DNA of 64,000 nucleotides, from the NCBI RefSeq assembly GCF_030657435.1, contig NZ_JAUTWS010000014.1:62001-126000 (forward strand), written 5' to 3'. Both the position numbers and the translations under genes were made by a program. This DNA is from Paracraurococcus lichenis (lineage in GTDB: Bacteria; Pseudomonadota; Alphaproteobacteria; Acetobacterales; Acetobacteraceae). A model generated the notes under the pieces. It did no database searches and was not told the origin of the DNA. It saw only the letters and a program-made list of their open reading frames with translations. Shown here in pieces: positions 41,739 through 50,005 of the stretch; the first letter of the stretch is position 1; each line of letters begins with the position of its first letter.

Positions 41739-42701
41739 ATGAAGCGGCGCGACTTCCAGATTCTCGCGGGCAGCAGCCTCGCATTCGGACTTGCCGCCCC
41801 CGCAACGCTGCGGGCGCAGGCCAAGCGCAGCCTGGCCTTCGTGGTGAATGTCTCGGCCGATTTCTGGACCATCGCCCGGCGCGGGATCGAGAAGGCGAAC
41901 CGCGAGCATCCCGATTTCGACATGGAGATGATCATCCCCGCCCAGGCCAGCGCCGCCGAGCAGCGCCGCATCCTGGACGAGTTGCTGGCGCGCAAGGTCG
42001 CGGGCGTCGCCATCTCCGCCATCAACCCCGCCAGCCAGACCGAGGTGCTGAACCGCGTCGCCGCGCAATCGGTGCTCTTCACCACCGACAGCGACGCGCC
42101 GGCCAGCAACCGCATGGTCTATATCGGCACGGACAACGTCGCCGCCGGGCGGAAGGCGGGCGAGGAGATGAAGAAGGCCATGCCGGAAGGTGGCCGCGCC
42201 ATGCTCTTCGTCGGCACCATGGATGCCGACAATGCTCGCGAGCGCGTGCAGGGCATCCGGGAATCGCTGCAGGGCGGCAAGATCGAGATCGTCGACATCC
42301 GCACCGACGAGAGCGACTTCGCCCGCGCCCGCCGCAACGCGGAGGACGCGCTGGCGCGCGAGCGCAACCTCGGCATGATGGTCGGCCTCTGGGCCTACAA
42401 CACCCCGCAGATCTACCAGGCGGTGCGAGAGGCCGGGCGGCAGGGCCAGGTGAAGGTGGTGGGCTTCGACGAGGACGCGCTGACGCTCCGCGGCGTCGCC
42501 GACGGCACCATCCATTCCACCGTCGTGCAGCAGCCCTACGAGTTCGGCTACCAGTCGATGAAGGGCCTGGTGCGGGTGCTGGGCGGCGACCGCGGCTGGA
42601 TCCCCGGCAGCAAGCAGGTGATCGTCGACACCAAGGTCATCGACAAGACGAATGTGGGCGAGTTCCAGTCCTACATGCGCCAGCTCCTGCGGGGGAGCTG
42701 A
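41739..42701 (+). CDS. Sugar ABC transporter substrate-binding protein (RbsB-like)
   Basis: This 320-residue receptor has a twin-arginine leader (KRRDFQILAGSSLAFGLA). It has a type I periplasmic-binding fold of the ribose/xylose family: FVVNVSADFWTIARRGIEKA, VAGVAISAINPASQTEVLNR, and DNARERVQGIRESL. GAAGGGGGGAGAA precedes the ATG. It is followed immediately by its ATPase and permease, so this is a complete three-component CUT2 importer. The sugar is not identifiable; no catabolic gene for it is adjacent. Confidence 0.92.
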   Translation: MKRRDFQILAGSSLAFGLAAPATLRAQAKRSLAFVVNVSADFWTIARRGIEKANREHPDFDMEMIIPAQASAAEQRRILDELLARKVAGVAISAINPASQTEVLNRVAAQSVLFTTDSDAPASNRMVYIGTDNVAAGRKAGEEMKKAMPEGGRAMLFVGTMDADNARERVQGIRESLQGGKIEIVDIRTDESDFARARRNAEDALARERNLGMMVGLWAYNTPQIYQAVREAGRQGQVKVVGFDEDALTLRGVADGTIHSTVVQQPYEFGYQSMKGLVRVLGGDRGWIPGSKQVIVDTKVIDKTNVGEFQSYMRQLLRGS

Positions 42702-42710
42702 GGCGCCGCC

Positions 42711-44276
42711 GTGGCGCAGCCGCCGCTGCTCGCGCTCGAGGGCATCCGCAAGACCTATCCCGGCGTCGTCGCGCTCGACGGCGTCTCCCTGCACCTGTCG
42801 GCCGGCGAGGTGCTGGGCCTCGTCGGCGAGAACGGCGCGGGCAAGAGCACGCTCATGAAGGTGCTGGGCGGCGTGGTCCGCCCGGATGCCGGCAGCATCC
42901 GCCTGCATGGCCGCGACCACCCGCACCTGACGGTGGCCGGGGCGCAGGCGCAGGGCATCGCCTTCGTCCACCAGGAACTCTCGGTCTTCGACAACCTCGA
43001 CGTCGCGGCGAATGTGCTGATGGGGCGGGAGCCGGTGCGGGGCGGCCCCATCCTCGGCCCATTGGGACTGGTCGACCGCGCCGCCTGCCGCGCCCGCGTC
43101 GCGCCGCTGCTGCAGCGGCTGGGCGCGGATTTCGGGCCGGAGGCGCCGGTCGCAGCGCTCTCCATCGCGCAGCGCCAATTGGTCGAGATCGCCCGCGCGC
43201 TCTCCATGCAGGCCCGCATCATCATCCTGGACGAGCCGACCAGCAGCCTGACGCTGTCCGAGACGGACCGGCTGCTGGCCGCGGTCGCGGCGCTGCGGGC
43301 GGCGGGGACGGGCATCATCTACATCACCCACCGCCTCGGCGAGATCACCGCCTGCGCCGACCGCGTCACCTGCCTACGCGACGGCCGCGTGGTCGGCCAC
43401 CTGGCGCGGGGCGAGATCACCCATGCCGCCATGACGCGGCTGATGATCGGGCGCGACCTGAAGTCGCTCTATGTCCCGCCGGCCGCGCCGCCGCGCCCGG
43501 GCGGGCTGGAGGCCGCGGGCCTCGTCACCCAGGCCTTCCCGGACCGCGCGGTGGACCTCGCGGTACGGCCGGGCGAGATCCTCGGCCTCGCCGGGCTGGT
43601 CGGCGCCGGCCGCACCTCGCTCGCCCGCGCGCTCTTCGGGATCGAGCCGGCGCTCGCCGGCGCCATCCGGCTGGACGGCGAGGCGATCGCGCTGCGCAGC
43701 CCGCGCCAGGCGATCGCGCGCGGGATCTACCTGGTGCCGGAGGACCGCAAGCGTTCCGGCCTCGTGCTCGACATGACCATCGCGGAGAACGTCATCCTGC
43801 CGGACCTGCAAGGCCATGCCAGCGCCTGGCTGCTGGACCGCGGCGCGGAGGCGCGGACGGCCGAGGCGCAGCGCCGCGCGCTCGGCATCCGCGCACCCTC
43901 GGTCGGCACCGGCGCCGGCACCCTCTCCGGCGGCAACCAGCAGAAGGTGGCGCTGGCGCGCTGGCTGGCCATGCAGCCGCGCGCCATCCTGCTGGACGAG
44001 CCGACGCGCGGCGTCGATGTCGGCGCCAAGGGCGAGATCTATGCCCTGATGCGCGGCCTGGCCGACCGGGGCGTCGCGGTGCTGATGATCAGTTCCGACA
44101 TGGAGGAGGTGATCGGCGTCAGCGACCGCGTCGCCGTCATGCACGAAGGCCGGATCACCGGTATCCTGGAGAGGGCGCAGGTGAGCGAGCCGAACATCCT
44201 CCGCCTCGCCACCGGCCAGCGGCCGGAGGAGAGCCTCGCCGGCCAGGCCGAGACGCTGGGCGCGGAGGAGGTGTGA
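42711..44276 (+). CDS. Sugar ABC transporter double ATPase (RbsA/MglA-like)
   Basis: This 521-residue protein has two fused ATPase halves. The first has a canonical Walker A (GENGAGKST) and IIILDEPTSSLTLSE. The second has the altered GLVGAGRTSLARAL P-loop typical of the CUT2 family, GTLSGGNQQKVALARWLA, and ILLDEPTRGVDVGAK. The GTG start at 42711 lies 9 bp after the receptor stop. The stop overlaps the permease ATG as TGATG. Confidence 0.94.
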   Translation: MAQPPLLALEGIRKTYPGVVALDGVSLHLSAGEVLGLVGENGAGKSTLMKVLGGVVRPDAGSIRLHGRDHPHLTVAGAQAQGIAFVHQELSVFDNLDVAANVLMGREPVRGGPILGPLGLVDRAACRARVAPLLQRLGADFGPEAPVAALSIAQRQLVEIARALSMQARIIILDEPTSSLTLSETDRLLAAVAALRAAGTGIIYITHRLGEITACADRVTCLRDGRVVGHLARGEITHAAMTRLMIGRDLKSLYVPPAAPPRPGGLEAAGLVTQAFPDRAVDLAVRPGEILGLAGLVGAGRTSLARALFGIEPALAGAIRLDGEAIALRSPRQAIARGIYLVPEDRKRSGLVLDMTIAENVILPDLQGHASAWLLDRGAEARTAEAQRRALGIRAPSVGTGAGTLSGGNQQKVALARWLAMQPRAILLDEPTRGVDVGAKGEIYALMRGLADRGVAVLMISSDMEEVIGVSDRVAVMHEGRITGILERAQVSEPNILRLATGQRPEESLAGQAETLGAEEV

Positions 44277-45277
44277 TGGGGCGCAAGGAACTCGGCCTGC
44301 TCGGCCTGATCGTGCTGATCGCGGCGGTGACCTCGGCGCTGAACCCGCAATTCCTCTCTGCCGTGAACCTGATGAACATGGCCAACCTGATCGGCCTGTT
44401 CGGCATCTTCTCCATCGGCCAGGGGCTGGTGATCATCACCGGCGGCATCGACCTCGCGGTCGGGTCCATGCTCGCGCTGCTGGGCGTGGTCTTCCTCAAC
44501 CTGGTGGCGAACCAGGAGGTCGCCTGGCCAATCGCCATGCTGGTGGTGCTGGCGGGCGGGCTGGCCATGGGTCTCGCGCATGGGCTGCTGGTGGCGCGGC
44601 TCGGGCTGCAGCCCTTTGTCGTCACCCTCTGCGGGCTGCTGATCTATCGTGGCGCGGCGCGCTACTACACGGGCGATTCCACCATCAGCCTCGGCTTCGC
44701 CGAGGGCGTCGACACCATCACCTGGCTGGCCGCCGGCCGCACCCTCGGCATCCCGCACAGCTTCATCGCCCTGCTGCTGGTGGCGCTGGTGATGGGCGTG
44801 GTGCTGCACCGCTCGGTCTTCGGCCGCTACCTCTATGCCGTCGGACGGAACGAGGAAGCCACGCGCTATGCCGGGATCAATACCGGCGCGGTGGTGGCCG
44901 GCGCCTATGTGCTGGCGGGCCTGCTGGCGGGCATCTCCACCATCCTGCTGGTCTTCTACACCAGTTCCGTCTCGCCCTCCTCCTTCGGCAATTTCTACGA
45001 ACTCTATGCCATCGCCGCGGCGGTGCTGGGCGGCTGCTCGCTGCGCGGCGGGGAGGGAACGGTGCCCGGCATCCTGCTCGGCACCGTGCTGCTGCAGGTG
45101 CTGCAGAACCTGGTGAACATCCTCGGCATCCCCTCCTCGCTGAACTTCGCGGTCATGGGCGGCGTCATCCTGCTCGGCGTGCTGGCCGACCGGCAGTTGG
45201 CGCAGCGTCGGGCCGCCTCCGTCCGCGTTCCGGCAGGCACCGCGGCGGCGGCCGCACCGTCAGCCTCGCGTCCATGA
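44276..45277 (+). CDS. Sugar ABC transporter permease (RbsC-like)
   Basis: This 333-residue permease has about 8-10 helices and the CUT2 permease motifs VIITGGIDLAVGSMLAL near residue 60, GLQPFVVTLCGLLIYRGAARYY, and YAVGRNEEATRYAGINT in the ATPase-contact loop. It is translationally coupled to the ATPase. A 235-bp gap without a recognised gene separates it from the convergent Vgb-like gene. Confidence 0.93.
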   Translation: MGRKELGLLGLIVLIAAVTSALNPQFLSAVNLMNMANLIGLFGIFSIGQGLVIITGGIDLAVGSMLALLGVVFLNLVANQEVAWPIAMLVVLAGGLAMGLAHGLLVARLGLQPFVVTLCGLLIYRGAARYYTGDSTISLGFAEGVDTITWLAAGRTLGIPHSFIALLLVALVMGVVLHRSVFGRYLYAVGRNEEATRYAGINTGAVVAGAYVLAGLLAGISTILLVFYTSSVSPSSFGNFYELYAIAAAVLGGCSLRGGEGTVPGILLGTVLLQVLQNLVNILGIPSSLNFAVMGGVILLGVLADRQLAQRRAASVRVPAGTAAAAAPSASRP

Positions 45278-45512
45278 ATGCAGCAAGACCGAAGCCCTGG
45301 CCTGGTCTGCCCGAGTGCGCCCCGCAAGCGGCGCGCCTCGACCTGCGGTCGCGTCGAGGCCGACTCGGACCGGCAAGGGTCCGACGCCGCGCCGGACAGG
45401 AGGCCGCCGCACAGGTTGTCGGACATCTCCTGCACGCCGCCGGCACAATGACGACACCGCTTCGGGCGACCAGGTCGATCAAGCTCCACGCGGTCATTTC
45501 GCGTCGGACCCC

Positions 45513-47159
45513 TTAATCCAGCGGCTCGAGCCGCAGGATCGAGGCGCCGTGGTTGCTGCCGGCCCAGAACTGCACCCGCTCGGTTTCCGTCACGAAGACC
45601 CGGCGGATATTGGTCGGCCGCGGCAGCAGGTATTCCACGAACTCGCCCGTCTTCGGGTTCAGCCGCGCCACCTTGTCGGTCAGCATGGAGCCGGTCCAGG
45701 CCTCCCCGTTCCGGTCGGGCGCGACGTCATAGGGGAAGAACCAGGGGGTCGGCGGCCGCCATTCCCGGAAGCTCTCCGTCCGCGGGTCGAACATGCCGAT
45801 ATTGCCGGCCTTCCATTCGCCGAACCAGAAGCGGCCGTCCCGGTCCAGCATGCCGCGGCGCGGGGAACTGTCGGGCGTCGGCGTCGGCCAGGTGCGGATC
45901 TGCCCGGTCTTCGCATCCACGCGCCCGACATCGCCGCGGCCGAAGACGGTGAAGAACACGTTGTTCTCGGCGTCCGTCGAGAGATCGTAGATGTTCGGGC
46001 TCGGGATCGGGAAGGGCTGGAAAACCTCGATGGCGCCGGTCGCCACGTCCATGCGGTAGATCGAATAGGTCCCGCTGTCCTCGATCCAGAGCTTGCCGTC
46101 CACATGCAGGTGGCGCGGCTCCACCTCCGTCGTCTGGGTGCTGTCGCGGTTGAGATGCGCGGGCAGCGGATAGATGCGGAACTGCTCGGTCCGCGGGTCG
46201 AAGCGCGCGACGCCGCCCTGGTAGGAGAGGCCGAGCCACAGATGGCCGTCCCGGTCCGCCCGCAGCGCCAGCGAGCCCTTCGGCGCATCCGGCCTCAGGG
46301 TCGGGACCTCCCATTCCCGGATCTCGCCGGTCCTGGGATCGAGGCGACCCAGCACCTGCTCGGTGAAGCTGTTGTACCAGACCATGCCGTCCGGCGTGAC
46401 GATGACGTCATGCGGCTGGCGCGTCGGCTCCGGCAGGTCGTATTCGGTGACGATGACGCGCGCGGCGCGGCCGGCCGGTCGCGGGAAGGTCTTCAGCGCG
46501 AAGTCGAAGCTCTCCTTCTGCCGCAGGTTCACCCTGGCCAGATAGGCCGCCTGCCGCTCGAAGACCTTCAGCCGCGCCGCCTGCGCCGCGGCGGACTGGT
46601 TGGCGACGCGGTCCGCGACCAGCACCTGCGGCCGCAGCAGGGAGGAGGCCTGGGCATAGCCCGCCATCCGCCGCTGGACATCCACGAACTCCGCCTCGTC
46701 ATGGTCGGAGAGGAGCGGCTGCACCAGGCGGTGGCAATTGGTGCAGTTCTGCAGGAAGTGCTTGTCCGCGTCGCCGCCGGGGAGGCTCTCGATCCACTCG
46801 GCATTGGTCAGTTGCATCGGCAGGTCGCGCGCCGGCCGCAGCACCAGCGCGGCAGAGGCGGGCGCCGCCGTCAGCGTGACTGCCTCCGGCCCCGCCAGGT
46901 CCCAGCCCGCGGCGCGGATCGAGAGCCGCGTCGGCCCCGCCGCGAGCCGTCCTTCGGGGAAGGCGAAGCGGCCTTCGGCATCGGTCACCACGGTGACGGT
47001 AACGTTCGTGCCCTCCCGCTGGGCGCTCACCAGCACGCCGGCCATCGGGCCTTCCTCGGCGGAGCGGACCGTGCCGCTGAGCGCCTCCGCCTGGGCGATG
47101 CCGGCCCAGGCCAGCAGGCCAAGGGCGAGGAGGCCCGATCGGGCCGGGACGAGGGGCAT
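45513..47159 (-). CDS. Periplasmic Vgb-like beta-propeller with carboxypeptidase-regulatory domain and CxxCH motif
   Basis: This 548-residue protein has a signal peptide (ALGLLAWAGIAQAEA). A carboxypeptidase-regulatory-like Ig fold follows (~25-105, with SGTVRSAEEGPMAGVLV and DAEGRFAFPEGRL). A helical segment carries one haem-binding motif, CTNCH, near residue 145. A C-terminal six-bladed beta-propeller resembles virginiamycin B lyase (streptogramin lyase), with repeated NIGMFDPRTESFREW-like blades. The ATG at 47159 has GGAGGT upstream; a start 7 codons earlier lacks this. The CxxCH suggests a c-type haem and so a redox role beyond lyase activity. The function is unknown. Confidence 0.8.
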   Translation of the reverse strand: MPLVPARSGLLALGLLAWAGIAQAEALSGTVRSAEEGPMAGVLVSAQREGTNVTVTVVTDAEGRFAFPEGRLAAGPTRLSIRAAGWDLAGPEAVTLTAAPASAALVLRPARDLPMQLTNAEWIESLPGGDADKHFLQNCTNCHRLVQPLLSDHDEAEFVDVQRRMAGYAQASSLLRPQVLVADRVANQSAAAQAARLKVFERQAAYLARVNLRQKESFDFALKTFPRPAGRAARVIVTEYDLPEPTRQPHDVIVTPDGMVWYNSFTEQVLGRLDPRTGEIREWEVPTLRPDAPKGSLALRADRDGHLWLGLSYQGGVARFDPRTEQFRIYPLPAHLNRDSTQTTEVEPRHLHVDGKLWIEDSGTYSIYRMDVATGAIEVFQPFPIPSPNIYDLSTDAENNVFFTVFGRGDVGRVDAKTGQIRTWPTPTPDSSPRRGMLDRDGRFWFGEWKAGNIGMFDPRTESFREWRPPTPWFFPYDVAPDRNGEAWTGSMLTDKVARLNPKTGEFVEYLLPRPTNIRRVFVTETERVQFWAGSNHGASILRLEPLD

Positions 47160-47236
47160 GGACGACCTCCGCTCCGGCATCGGGCGCCGGTTGCGGCCAG
47201 CCTAGACCCACGCTCCCGCGCGTGGGAACAGCCCCG

Positions 47237-47773
47237 TCACTCCGCCGCGACGGCGCGGCCGCGCCGGGGATCGTCGATGACCCCCGCCTGCTGGCCAAGA
47301 GCGGCCGCGAGTTCCGGCACGTCCATCAACTCGCCATCCACCGCACGCCGGATGATGACGTTCTCCCGGATGACCAGCGCCGCCGCGATGACGACCAGGC
47401 CGAGCCCGCCGATCATGCAGGCGGCGCCGATATATTTCAGCAGGCCGAGATGCGGCAGCAGCACGTTCACCGCGCCCAGGATGAGCGTGGAGATCAGCAG
47501 GATGGCGGCGGAGAGCCCGAGCGTCGTCGCCAGCCGCATCAGCGCGAAGCGCCGGCGGTAGAGCATCACCTGGTCGCGGACATTGCCGCGGCGGCCTTCC
47601 TGCTCGATGCCGCCCCGGCACTGCTCGATCAGCGACCGGTAGCGATCGAAGGCGGCGGTGTAGCGCTGCTGCAGGTAGCCCATGAAGATCCAGGCCGCGA
47701 AGACGATGGAGGCACTCGGCCCGACCGCGGTCAGGATGTCCTTGAGTTCGAAATTCATGCGATGCGGCTTCAT
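47237..47773 (-). CDS. DUF2721-like membrane protein
   Basis: This 178-residue protein has three hydrophobic segments: SIVFAAWIFMGYL, TLGLSAAILLISTLILGAV and CMIGGLGLVVIAAALVI. The central charged region (RYRSLIEQCRGG...RDQVMLYRRRFALMRLAT) matches the arrangement of DUF2721 proteins. An internal ATG at 47758 (MNFELKD) is an equally plausible start. It lies between the Vgb-like and SMP-30-like genes on the same strand. No function is known. Confidence 0.68.
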   Translation of the reverse strand: MKPHRMNFELKDILTAVGPSASIVFAAWIFMGYLQQRYTAAFDRYRSLIEQCRGGIEQEGRRGNVRDQVMLYRRRFALMRLATTLGLSAAILLISTLILGAVNVLLPHLGLLKYIGAACMIGGLGLVVIAAALVIRENVIIRRAVDGELMDVPELAAALGQQAGVIDDPRRGRAVAAE

Positions 47774-47820
47774 GTGGCGGAGGAACCCGGCCCGAACGGC
47801 CGGGCACCGCCGCGGTTCGG

Positions 47821-48762
47821 TCAGCCGCCCGCAACCCCCTGGGTGTTGACGTAGAGCGCATAGAGCGATTGCGCCGCCGCCATGAACAGCCGGTTCCGGT
47901 GCCGCCCGCCGAAGCAGACATTGGCGCAGCGTTCCGGCAGGTGGATATGCCCGATCGGCGCGCCGGCATCGTTGATGACGCGCACGCCGTCATGCTCCGG
48001 CGTCATGCCCCAGCCGCACCAGAGGGTGCCGTCGATGTCCACGCGGAAGCCGTCCGGCGTCTCGCCCGGCCCGCAGCGGTAGAAGACGCGCTTGTTGGCC
48101 AGCTTCGTCCCGCCCACCACGTCATAGGCCAGGATATTGCGCGGATCGGACCGGCTCTCGATGATATAGAGGATGCTCTCGTCCGGGCTGAAGGCGAGGC
48201 CGTTCGGATGGTCGATGTCGTCGGCGACCAGCGCGATCTCCCCGGTCTGGCCGTCCACCCGGTAGACATGCGTGTGCGGCAGCTCGGCCTCGAGCTTGAT
48301 GCCCTCGTAGAAGGCATAGGTGCCGAAGGGCGGGTCGGTGAACCAGATGGAGCCGTCGCTCTTCACCACCACGTCGTTCGGGCTGTTCAGCTTCTTGCCC
48401 TGGTAGCCGTCGGCCAGGACCGTGATGCTGCCGTCATATTCGAAGCGCACCACGCGCCGGCCCTGATGCTCGCAGGCGACGATGCGGCCCTGGCGGTCCC
48501 GCGTATGGCCATTGGCGTTGTTCGACGGCTTGCGCCAGACGGAGACGGCGCCTGTCTCCTCCTCCCACTTCAGCACCCGGTTGTTCGGGATGTCGGACCA
48601 CAGCAGGCAACGCGCATCGCCGAGCCAGACCGGCCCCTCCCCCCAGCGCGAGCCTGTCCAGAGCCGCTCCACCGCCGACAGCGCCAGGTGGTACCGCTTG
48701 AAGGCGGGATCGAGCGCGACGATCGACGGATCCGGATAGCGCTCGCTCGGCTGCCAGGTCAT
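47821..48762 (-). CDS. SMP-30/gluconolactonase-family lactonase
   Basis: This 313-residue cytoplasmic six-bladed propeller has metal-site segments WGEGPVWLGDARCLLWSD (Glu), NSPNDVVVKSDGSIWFTDP (Asn, Asp) and DHPNGLAFSPDESILYI (Asn/Asp), which are standard for SMP-30/LRE lactonases. It would open sugar or other lactones. ATG at 48762 is preferred over the one two codons earlier, because GGGGAG stands only 2 bp before that earlier ATG. It belongs to the minus-strand cluster with the Vgb-like protein. Confidence 0.9.
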   Translation of the reverse strand: MTWQPSERYPDPSIVALDPAFKRYHLALSAVERLWTGSRWGEGPVWLGDARCLLWSDIPNNRVLKWEEETGAVSVWRKPSNNANGHTRDRQGRIVACEHQGRRVVRFEYDGSITVLADGYQGKKLNSPNDVVVKSDGSIWFTDPPFGTYAFYEGIKLEAELPHTHVYRVDGQTGEIALVADDIDHPNGLAFSPDESILYIIESRSDPRNILAYDVVGGTKLANKRVFYRCGPGETPDGFRVDIDGTLWCGWGMTPEHDGVRVINDAGAPIGHIHLPERCANVCFGGRHRNRLFMAAAQSLYALYVNTQGVAGG

Positions 48763-48838
48763 GGACATCTCCCCTGTGGTCGCGGCGCCGATCCTGCCGG
48801 GCGGCCGGCGCCGCGCCAAGGGGGGCTGCCGCTCCGGT

Positions 48839-49819
48839 TCAGGCGAAGAGGATGTCGCCCGCGACCGGCGTGCTGCCCTGCACCGTGATGCTGCCGCCGC
48901 CCGGCAGCCCGATGACCGTCGCGCCGGCCAGCGACGTCAGCGTCAGGGCCGAGACCCCGTGCACGCCGGCCGGCGCATAGGCGGTCAGGTCGATATGGTC
49001 CTTCCCGGTCTCGAAATCGCCGATCGTGTCCTGGCCGCTGCCGGGCAGGAAGACGAAGGTGTCGGCGCCCGTGGTGACGCTTGCGCCCTTCACCGAGGCG
49101 TCGCCGTACATCAGGTCGTTGCCGCCGCCGCTGACCAGCCGGTCGTCGCCGCAGACCGCGTTGCCCGAGGCATTCTCGGCATCGCCGAACATCCGCGCGC
49201 CGTTGCCGAGATCGATGATGGTGTCGTTGCCGCCGCGGGCATTGCCGCCCATGAACTGCGCATCGCCGATCAGCAGGCCGCCGAAGCCGTAGAGCAGGTC
49301 GTTGCCGCCCTGCGTGCCGTCGGACATGCCGATGCCATCGCCGAAGAGCTGGTTGCCCGCGCCCCGTCCCGCCACCAGCAGGTCGTTGCCGCCCCTGGCC
49401 GAGCCGGTCAGGCTCTCCGCATCGCCGTAGAGGAAGTTGAAATTGATGCTGCCATCCGCGCCGTGCAGCGCATCGTTCCCGCCCCGGGCGTCGTCCGTCA
49501 GCGTCCTGGCATCGCCATGCGCCGAATTCCGCGGCCCGTCGCCGCACCAGATCACGTCGTTGCCGCCGCGGCCGGAGCCGCTGATGGTCAGCGCGTCGCC
49601 GTAGAGATTGGCGAAGGAGCCGCCGCCGCCCGGCAGCCTCGGCCCGAATATCACGTCATTGCCGCCGCGCGCCTGGTCGGTGATGGCCTGCGCATCGCCG
49701 TAGATGTCGAAGCCCGGTCCGCCATCCGGGATGTCGGGGCCGGAGAGAACCTGTGCCCTGCCGTGGGCATTGCCGGACAGCGTGCCGCTGGTGTCGCCGT
49801 AGATCGGATAATCCGCCAT
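48839..49819 (-). CDS. RTX-like Asp/Gly-rich repeat protein
   Basis: This 326-residue protein is built of degenerate glycine-aspartate repeats of the form ARGGNDxIxG...YGDA (at least 8), related to haemolysin-type calcium-binding (RTX) nonapeptides but interrupted by 20-30-residue spacers. A C-terminal DTFVFLPGSGQDTIGDFETG and a final beta region match the common type I secretion ending of RTX proteins. There is no N-terminal signal peptide, in line with type I secretion. No HlyB/HlyD/TolC genes are adjacent. GGAGGA precedes ATG 49819. Function is probably extracellular or surface calcium binding; no enzymatic domain is seen. Confidence 0.75.
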   Translation of the reverse strand: MADYPIYGDTSGTLSGNAHGRAQVLSGPDIPDGGPGFDIYGDAQAITDQARGGNDVIFGPRLPGGGGSFANLYGDALTISGSGRGGNDVIWCGDGPRNSAHGDARTLTDDARGGNDALHGADGSINFNFLYGDAESLTGSARGGNDLLVAGRGAGNQLFGDGIGMSDGTQGGNDLLYGFGGLLIGDAQFMGGNARGGNDTIIDLGNGARMFGDAENASGNAVCGDDRLVSGGGNDLMYGDASVKGASVTTGADTFVFLPGSGQDTIGDFETGKDHIDLTAYAPAGVHGVSALTLTSLAGATVIGLPGGGSITVQGSTPVAGDILFA

Positions 49820-50005
49820 CTGCGTGTCCTCCATGGCCCGGCGGCGGGACTGGACCATGGGCCGGGCATCCTGGGGTCGTCACAGCTAGGTCATGTTCAG
49901 GCTTTTCCCGTAGCGGTTTCCCGCCGGCACGCCGCGCCCCGAGGCCTGGGCGATGGCCTGCCCGCCGGACGGCGCTATTCTCCTGCCGAGCCAAGGGAGG
50001 ACCGC

